Virus record (IMG/VR): IMGVR_UViG_3300020462_000047
Location: 1 to 24,439 of that record
Source of the DNA: a virus
Length of the DNA stretch: 24,439 nt
Direction: 5' to 3' (one strand)
Below are positions 8,206 through 14,400 of this stretch, piece after piece. The notes beneath the pieces are model-generated. The model was not told the DNA's origin, did not search any database, and worked only from the letters and a program-made list of their open reading frames with translations. The position numbers and the translations under genes are program-made. Numbering within the stretch: the first letter of the stretch is position 1; each line of letters opens with the position of its first letter.

Positions 8206-8765
8206 TGTTTCTAGATGAAATATTTCCTACACCCATATGGGGTTTTGATTTAGATCTTGACGTGTCCAGTATTGAATATTGGATGTACCAAGAGATGAAG
8301 AAAGACGAGGGAAGAACTATATCTAATATTGGTGGGTGGCAATCAAATGACTATAGGGAGTTTGGTGACACACCACTCACAAACCTTGTACTATTCATTG
8401 TCAAAGAGTCACACAACATAGCAAAGGATATCGGTATACCAAAAGGTGATCGTTGGGTCGAGAACCTATGGTTAAATATCAATCCTAAGTATTCGTATAA
8501 TCAAATACATCAGCACCCAGAGTCTAGACTCTCTGGTGTTTTCTATGTCTCTGCTCCTGAGAACTCAGGTAATATATGTTTTACAAGATCCAATGGTTAT
8601 GCTCTAGGAACAGTCTGCCCAGAGATGACTAGATATAGTGTGGCAGAATACTGTTATCCTCCTAAGAAAAACAGACTGCTAATATTTCCTGCTTGGCTTG
8701 AGCACCATGTGAAGGCGAATCTATCTGAAGAAGATAGAGTATCAATATCATTTAACATACGATGA
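8205..8765 (+). CDS. Putative 2OG-Fe(II) oxygenase 3 (PF13759-like)
   Basis: A 186-residue protein opening with MFLDEIFPTPIW, the typical N-terminal beta-strand of this phage oxygenase family (a 'FPTPI' motif). WVENLWLNINP leads into YNQIHQHPESRLSGVFYV, with H102, H104 and E106 at the metal site. FPAWLEHHV supplies the distal His (H167), and R178 in RVSISFNIR is the 2OG Arg. This is the best match in the window to the family consensus HxHP...SGvyY...FPsWLxHxV...R-x-SisFN. Such genes recur in cyanophage structural regions without a proven role. Start and stop overlap the neighbours by one and four bases. Confidence 0.85.
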   Translation: MFLDEIFPTPIWGFDLDLDVSSIEYWMYQEMKKDEGRTISNIGGWQSNDYREFGDTPLTNLVLFIVKESHNIAKDIGIPKGDRWVENLWLNINPKYSYNQIHQHPESRLSGVFYVSAPENSGNICFTRSNGYALGTVCPEMTRYSVAEYCYPPKKNRLLIFPAWLEHHVKANLSEEDRVSISFNIR

Positions 8766-9382
8766 GAGAGTTTAAAAACTTTTTACCTAGCTCGTTAGCA
8801 AACGAGTTACATGATAAGATGACATCTAATGAGTTCCCTTGGTTCTGGTTAGATGATGTCACAGTATCACCTAAAGATAGATCAGAGGTTCCTGAGTTTT
8901 ACAGGAGTCAACCAGGTATGCATCATACTCCTTACAGAGATGGTACTATGAGTACATGGTATGGAGACTTCAGTTTCTTCTATCACTACATCATTGATAC
9001 TCTTGGTCTGCCTTATGATCAATGGTATCTGTCTCGACTTAGATGTGGATTAAACTTTCCTACATTTAGAGAAGAGCACTTCTTACACAACCAACCACAC
9101 GTTGACTTTCCAGAGTCATCAGGTGTAGACCACTTTACATGTTTATACTATGTCAATGAATCAGACGGTCCGACAGTCGTATTCGAGGAGAAAGAGGAAT
9201 CGGAGAAATATAATATCAAATATCAATGCAGTCCCGAAAAGAATAAGCTTTTCGTTTTTGATGGTAAGCACTATCATGCTAGCTCATGTCCTCAGCATCA
9301 TGACGCAAGGATCGCTATAACTATCAACATCGTCAACCGTCATCAACCAGCCAGTGTTAAGCCGTTTCTTCGCGTCGCGTGA
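8762..9382 (+). CDS. Putative 2OG-Fe(II) oxygenase 4 (HxD...H...R)
   Basis: A 206-residue protein. The facial triad is legible: H113 and D115 in NQPHVDFPESSGVDHF, then H172 in FDGKHYHASSCPQ, with R183 in ARIAITINIV as the likely 2OG-binding Arg. Residues 124-142 (HFTCLYYVNESDGPTVVF) form the strand pair usual between the ligands. The N-terminal 90 residues are mostly aromatic and charged and probably build the substrate pocket. The fold pattern is close to prolyl-hydroxylase-like phage enzymes. It overlaps the previous gene by four bases; the next gene starts inside its last 29 bases. Confidence 0.78.
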   Translation: MREFKNFLPSSLANELHDKMTSNEFPWFWLDDVTVSPKDRSEVPEFYRSQPGMHHTPYRDGTMSTWYGDFSFFYHYIIDTLGLPYDQWYLSRLRCGLNFPTFREEHFLHNQPHVDFPESSGVDHFTCLYYVNESDGPTVVFEEKEESEKYNIKYQCSPEKNKLFVFDGKHYHASSCPQHHDARIAITINIVNRHQPASVKPFLRVA

Positions 9383-10046
9383 TCTATACTGTGATGATGG
9401 TGTAGTATACATCCCACAGTTTATAGACAACCCACAAGAATACCTATCATGGAAAGACGTAGAGACATGTCTTACACGTGATGATATCTACTGGGAATTG
9501 ATAGACAAGAATGGACGTAAGAAAGAACTAGGAATGTACAAACCATACTGGTCTCCAGTTCCTTGTCAGGATAAGAACACAATATATGACCATGTAATAG
9601 GTGGAGAGAGTTTTGTTATTACAGGGTATAGTAAGATAAAAAGAAAGTTACAAGATCTGTGTATAGAGATAGAAAGATCTTTGGATGTCAATGTAGACAT
9701 ACATGTATATGGAGCAAGAGGTAAGTCACCTTCGTTTAAAACACATTGTGATCACTTCTCTAATTTTATAATACAGTGTGTTGGAGAGACACCGTGGAAA
9801 GTATATAAGAATAAACAGACCTCATTGTTGGCATGTAAAAATGACAAATCGCTAAACTATGATATAATGGAAACTGAATGGGAAGGGATTCTAAAGCCTG
9901 GTGATCTCCTCTATATACCTGATAGAGCATATCACTGTGCTATACCAAATAACACAAGGTTATCAATGAGTATTCCTTGTGCTCCTACTGTTCTAAACCC
10001 AGAGTTCTATGACAGACGTAACTACAAAATACAAACCGATAATTAA
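9354..10046 (+). CDS. JmjC/cupin-like putative Fe-2OG oxygenase 5
   Basis: A 230-residue protein starting at GTG; no in-frame ATG precedes the domain and the GTG leaves a natural N-terminus before VVYIPQFID. HCDHFSNFIIQCVGETPW gives H131 and D133 and matches the HxDxxxxFxxQxxGxxxW signature of JmjC/YcfD-like ribosomal oxygenases and Cupin_4/8 proteins. KPGDLLYIPDRAYHCAIP supplies the distal His H194 and is the standard second half of that motif; RLSMSIP follows. Family members mostly hydroxylate residues in folded proteins, which supports the idea that the cassette acts on a polypeptide. No Shine-Dalgarno-like sequence is visible, and the 29-base overlap suggests dependence on upstream translation. 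Confidence 0.78.
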   Translation: MLSRFFASRDLYCDDGVVYIPQFIDNPQEYLSWKDVETCLTRDDIYWELIDKNGRKKELGMYKPYWSPVPCQDKNTIYDHVIGGESFVITGYSKIKRKLQDLCIEIERSLDVNVDIHVYGARGKSPSFKTHCDHFSNFIIQCVGETPWKVYKNKQTSLLACKNDKSLNYDIMETEWEGILKPGDLLYIPDRAYHCAIPNNTRLSMSIPCAPTVLNPEFYDRRNYKIQTDN

Positions 10047-10626
10047 GGTCTGGAAGGAAGCAGTTCCTATTCCAGTCGTTGATCATCTGTATGCTGAGTT
10101 TCGTTTGATGAGAGACGCTCTGTTGGCTATGGGTAGTAATGAAGGGTACAATGATCCTACTACACCTGATTGTTTCTCTTGGTATTCACCTCTATGTTTT
10201 GAGGCAATGAGTATCAAATTAAAACCAGAAGTAGAAAGGATTCTCAAGGCAGAGGTTCAATCTACCTACTCCTATGGACGCATATATACTGAAGGAAGTG
10301 AACTTGAAAAGCACACTGACAGAAGGTCTTCAGAGATAGCAGTTAACCTGTCTATCGCTAGAGATATCAAATGGGATCTAAATTTTGAATGGATGGGACA
10401 AACCCTATCAGTTGACTTAGAACCAGGAGATGTGGTAATATACACAGGAACTATTCCGCATTGGAGAGAAAAGTATACAGGTAAAGAACATATCAATGCC
10501 TTTATGCAGTATGTTTATGCTGATGGTCAGTTCGCTGACATGAAGTATGACACACGTCCATACCTTGCCACCCCATTCACTCTCGCAAGGAGTGATGTTC
10601 AAGATGAAGTAAAAAATTATGTCTGA
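10009..10626 (+). CDS. Putative 2OG-Fe(II) oxygenase 6 (HxDR...H)
   Basis: A 205-residue protein with RIYTEGSELEKHTDRRSSEI giving H102 and D104 and the HTDR-x-x-SE signature seen in small phage and bacterial oxygenases. LEPGDVVIYTGTIPHWRE supplies the distal His H151, and GKEHINAFMQYVY holds the final strand, with Lys159 or the upstream Arg153 as possible 2OG anchors. The beta-helix core covers roughly residues 85-175. The ATG at 10009 lies 38 bases inside the preceding gene; no better in-frame start is evident, and this one leaves a complete N-terminal helix (VVDHLYAEFRLMRDALLAMG). It is the last oxygenase of the run. Confidence 0.75.
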   Translation: MTDVTTKYKPIIKVWKEAVPIPVVDHLYAEFRLMRDALLAMGSNEGYNDPTTPDCFSWYSPLCFEAMSIKLKPEVERILKAEVQSTYSYGRIYTEGSELEKHTDRRSSEIAVNLSIARDIKWDLNFEWMGQTLSVDLEPGDVVIYTGTIPHWREKYTGKEHINAFMQYVYADGQFADMKYDTRPYLATPFTLARSDVQDEVKNYV

Positions 10627-10906
10627 ACCGACTACTACTGAAACCCCCGAAACAAAAGAATGGACATTTGATCTAGTCTGGGAAGATTTTGTTGCTCAAC
10701 TTGTAGCAGCAAGAGAAGACGTAAGGGAGAAAGAAGAAGAGTTAGAGAAGAACTCTAGTCTTATGACTAGGATTGATCTAACAGATCTTAATGACGCTCG
10801 CACTAAAGTGAACCGTCTAGAAGGTGCTTGTGAAGCACTTGACATTATACGCACCGCAGTCTTAGGTGCTGAATCTAAAATCCAACCAACTGAAACTACA
10901 GCATGA
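10619..10906 (+). CDS. Small acidic helical protein, function unknown
   Basis: A 95-residue acidic protein. After a Thr/Glu-rich start (MSEPTTTETPETKEW), residues ~22-85 are predicted by eye to be two long helices with heptad-like spacing (AAREDVREKEEELEKNSSLM, then DARTKVNRLEGACEALDII). I do not recognise it. It overlaps both neighbours (eight bases upstream, four downstream) and shares a coiled-coil character with the next product, so the two may pair. It could be an adaptor or virion-associated protein of the cassette; nothing in the sequence decides this. Confidence 0.65.
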   Translation: MSEPTTTETPETKEWTFDLVWEDFVAQLVAAREDVREKEEELEKNSSLMTRIDLTDLNDARTKVNRLEGACEALDIIRTAVLGAESKIQPTETTA

Positions 10907-11103
10907 CTATCGAAGAAATGATTACAGACTTTACTGAGCAGCAGAGCAAGGTAAAAGCAGAAGTGGCAGAAATAAAAGATGCCCTTAAAACAAGAGAAGA
11001 CCAACTATTGAGACTCCAAGGAGCAATAGAAGGTCTAAGATTAGCAACTAAGGATCAAGAGGAAGCTCCTGTTGAACCAGTTGTTGAACCGAAAGTTAAA
11101 TAA
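10903..11103 (+). CDS. Small coiled-coil protein, function unknown
   Basis: A 66-residue protein. Residues 1-50 form one long amphipathic helix (MTIEEMITDFTEQQ, VKAEVAEIKDALKTREDQLL), followed by an acidic Pro/Val tail (EEAPVEPVVEPKVK). The pattern is that of a short dimeric coiled coil. It is the last gene of the block, beginning in ATGA overlap with its neighbour. Its TAA directly abuts the stop codon of the opposite-strand gene with no intervening base. Similar tiny helical proteins are frequent in T4-like phages, mostly uncharacterised. Confidence 0.65.
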   Translation: MTIEEMITDFTEQQSKVKAEVAEIKDALKTREDQLLRLQGAIEGLRLATKDQEEAPVEPVVEPKVK

Positions 11104-11391
11104 TTAATCTACAAACTTGAGGAACTTGCTTGATATCAAGTCATGCTTCTCATCAAACTCTAAACGTCTACGGGCATGGGTCTTATCTCCATCAACAATG
11201 AGATAATATCTTTTACCGTAGATGTTTTTTGTCATGCCTATAGCAACGATAGGTCTATCGTCATACTTATCACCAACATCATAGGGGATAGTCTCTGCGG
11301 TACCATTGTAAGGAGTAAGAGTTTTACTCCAAAGGTGTTCTCTGAGTCTATATTCACCTGTTGGTGCTTCTCTGTCTCTAAGTCCAGCCAT
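11104..11391 (-). CDS. Opposite-strand small protein, function unknown
   Basis: The only convincing minus-strand gene in the window, 95 residues. The composition looks like a real folded protein: YDVGDKYDDRPIVAIGMTKN, then YGKRYYLIVDGD followed by THARRRLEFDEKHD. The overlapping plus-strand frame at 11176-11418 gives a Cys/Ser/Ile-rich translation with no plausible domain. The gene converges on the cassette with no gap and diverges from the large protease gene with 43 bases between starts. No Shine-Dalgarno or minus-strand promoter could be assigned. If real, it would be transcribed against the late genes, possibly early in infection. Confidence 0.55.
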   Translation of the reverse strand: MAGLRDREAPTGEYRLREHLWSKTLTPYNGTAETIPYDVGDKYDDRPIVAIGMTKNIYGKRYYLIVDGDKTHARRRLEFDEKHDLISSKFLKFVD

Positions 11392-11397
11392 GAGTTC

Positions 11398-11405
11398 TAT
11401 AAATA
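11398..11405 (+). promoter_or_regulatory. T4-like late promoter box TATAAATA
   Basis: An exact match to the T4 late consensus TATAAATA, 29 bases before the ATG at 11435 and in the only intergenic space between the opposite-strand gene and the giant structural gene. GAGGATAATA follows it and could contain the ribosome-binding region. This is the strongest promoter call in the window and probably drives the protease-like gene and the gp13 to gp16 run behind it. Confidence 0.75.
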
Positions 11406-11434
11406 CAAAAGAGGATAATACTGACTAATATTCA

Positions 11435-14400
11435 ATGGCAACCCTTTTAGTAAAGGTAGCAGATTCTATGACTCTTGATGGTGCTCAAGCACTAATACAG
11501 GGTCAGCATAGTTATTTAGAGTTTGTTCGATCTTTCCCTTCATTTAAAACTATCCAGTTTACAGCACCTTCAGAGGATCAATCCTCTATTGATGAGATAA
11601 GATCTTTAGCTTATGTTCTAGGTGCTACTTACGACAAACCATTCGAGATAGACCCTGTGGTAGGAGGTCTTGTAGAGACTGCTGAGTTCAGCACTGATAT
11701 AATAGAGAGTAATACAAACGAAGAAGAAGCAACAGGTACAAGGAATACAAGAATAATAACTTCAAGTGGTGGTGGAACAATATATGTTAAGGTAGCAAAC
11801 TATGGTGGTAATTTAAGATTTGAGTTAGGATCATCTCAAGGTGGTGTGTACAGTCGTATCGCAACCTATAGTGGTTTCGTACAGGGTGGTACATATACCT
11901 TCGACCAGAGTGATACATCTAACACAGGTCATAGAATAGCATTTTCTTTGACACCTGATGGTACACATGGTGGTGGTGTTCAATACACATACAAGGTAAC
12001 AACCGCAGGTACACCTGGTTCATCAGGTGCTTACACCCGTATTGAAGTAGATAGTGTTACAGCATCTGTACTGTACTGGTACAACGTGTCTAACTCTAAC
12101 TACGGTGCTTATGATGATAGTCCTTTACGTTATGGTGCCATTTGTATACATGACTTCTGGCATCTAGATCGTATATCAAAACAAAGTAGGAGTTTTTTAA
12201 ATGGAGTCTATAACACTACGGAAGAAGCTGACGGTGTTGACATATATGTACTTGATACTGGAATTAGAGGAGCTTCGAGACCGACTGGAACGAACGTAGG
12301 ATTACATCCAGAACTATTCGATACAAGTAATAACGCTGACCTTAATGGTTTATCAGAGCAGCAGTCATACCGTGTGTATGAAGTAGCAGGTTATAGTTCA
12401 GGATATACTGTCAATGGTGTGGCAAATAGTAATGAAGATGATAACGGACACGGTACATACTGTGCTGTATTGTCAGGTGGTATCAAGTGTGGTGTCACAA
12501 ACCAATCCAAGTTCTATGCTTTGAAGTGCTTTAGTTCTTTTGGTAGTGGATCTCTGTCAGGTATCATGAATGCTTACCAAGCAGTCATCAACCATAATGA
12601 CAGTGGACACGTCAACTACAAGGGTAACACTAGACCAGCAGTGATCAACTCATCCTTCGGTGCTACACAACCTAGTGGCTCTGTACCATACGTTGAGATA
12701 AACGAGGCAGGTACTGACTCAGGATTTGATATAGAACTCTATGACGAGACAGAGAAAGACGTAGTAGATGCTAATATTGTACTTGTTAGATCAGCAGGTA
12801 ACGGATTTAAAGATGCTAGTGATAGTTTCTTAGGACCTCTACAAGGTAGATTCCAAGCAGGAACTAGATCAGCAGGTTATCCAGACGGAGATGTCAACAC
12901 AGTTGATACAAATATCGCGTCTATCTCTGTAGGTGCTACAGACTATAATGACAGATGGGCAGACTTCTCTAACTATGGTTCAGGTGTAACAGTTACAGCA
13001 CCAGGTCAACACATAACAGTACCAAACTATAACTGGACTACTAATACTCCTTATACATCAGTATCAAACTACACTAACATAGGTGGTACATCGTTCTCAG
13101 GTCCTATCACAGCAGGTGTAGTTGCTCAGTTCATAGCAGCTAACAGTTATACACATAGTACAGGTACACTACCAGTATTATGTAAGAACTGGATTAGAGG
13201 GACAGGAGATGCTGGTAACTTCGCAGCTGTCAGTACAACTGCATATCCTACTAACACAGCTCATGAATATAAGTTACCCACTGACCCATTCGCAGTCAGC
13301 AGTGGTAGCAATGTCATCAAGATATACTATAACGCAATAGATTCTAGTGCCTTCCTGAACAAGATTGGTAAGAAGTTACAGTTCAGAGTCGCAGCTAGCT
13401 CACTATCAGTGGGTGGTATTAACATTAAAGAAGAGTCTGGTACATGGTATGGCATCACAGGACAGGATGCTGCTAATAACTATGTTGAAATCACTGTAGT
13501 TAACAGTGGTACAGGTAATGAAGTAGGTGGTGGAGATAATAACTATGGGTGTATTATATCTGATACACATGAAGGAACTGACGGACCTTCATTCGGTAAC
13601 GTCACATTATATGCTGAGTTAGACTCAGAGGAAGCAGGACATACAGGTCGTACTATCCAACAGATACCAGTAGATACAGGTGTTGACTTTGATTACAGTC
13701 AAACAACATCCTTAATTAGTAAGGTCAGAGGACTGTTCACTAGATACATCTCTAAGACTATCACATGGTTCTACAATGGATCTATTAGTCAGACAGGTGG
13801 TATTGGAACTACTAACGGAAGAGTCTACTGGGATACAGAAGGAGTCACAGCTGCTTCATACTATCTTCAGTGTGAGTATCATACTAACATGTATGGAACT
13901 CTTCAGTTATCTGGTTCAGGTGGTACTGCCAAGAGATATTGGACAGTTACAGCACCTGGCAATGGTGCTTATAGATTTACAGAACAGGGCGTAACTCCTG
14001 TAGTCAACACATATAACATAGCCGTCACTGCTAGTGGCAGTTCAAACTATACACTATCGGGAACAGATAGAAGTGGTAGTGTTAGTGGTAGTGACCCAAC
14101 AGTTACAGTACAGGTTGGAGATACAATAAGATTCAATATGAATGCGGGTGGACACCCAATGTTTATCAAGACTGTTGGTGGAACTGGTACAGGAAATCAA
14201 GTCACAGAAGGAACTACATCAGGTCAAGGTACACAGAGTGGTGGCACTATAGAGTGGGTCACAGATGGAGTAACACCTGGTACTTACTACTACAACTGCC
14301 AGTATCACGGTGGTATGGAAGGTCAGATAGTTGTACAGGCAAATAATACAGCAGGTCAAAGTGGTGATGATATTACTATCACAGGAACTGTAGGTGATAT

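Noticed and set aside
11176-11418. Forward ORF of 80 codons between the coiled-coil gene and the protease gene
   Set aside because: Translation is Cys/Ser/Ile-rich and unlike a folded phage protein; the minus-strand frame over the same bases looks more genuine.
13776-13994. Alternative-frame ORF and several antisense ORFs within the giant protein gene (to 16923)
   Set aside because: The long frame has continuous domain matches; the alternatives are Thr/Ser or Ala/Val-rich shadows arising from Thr/Ser-rich coding sequence.
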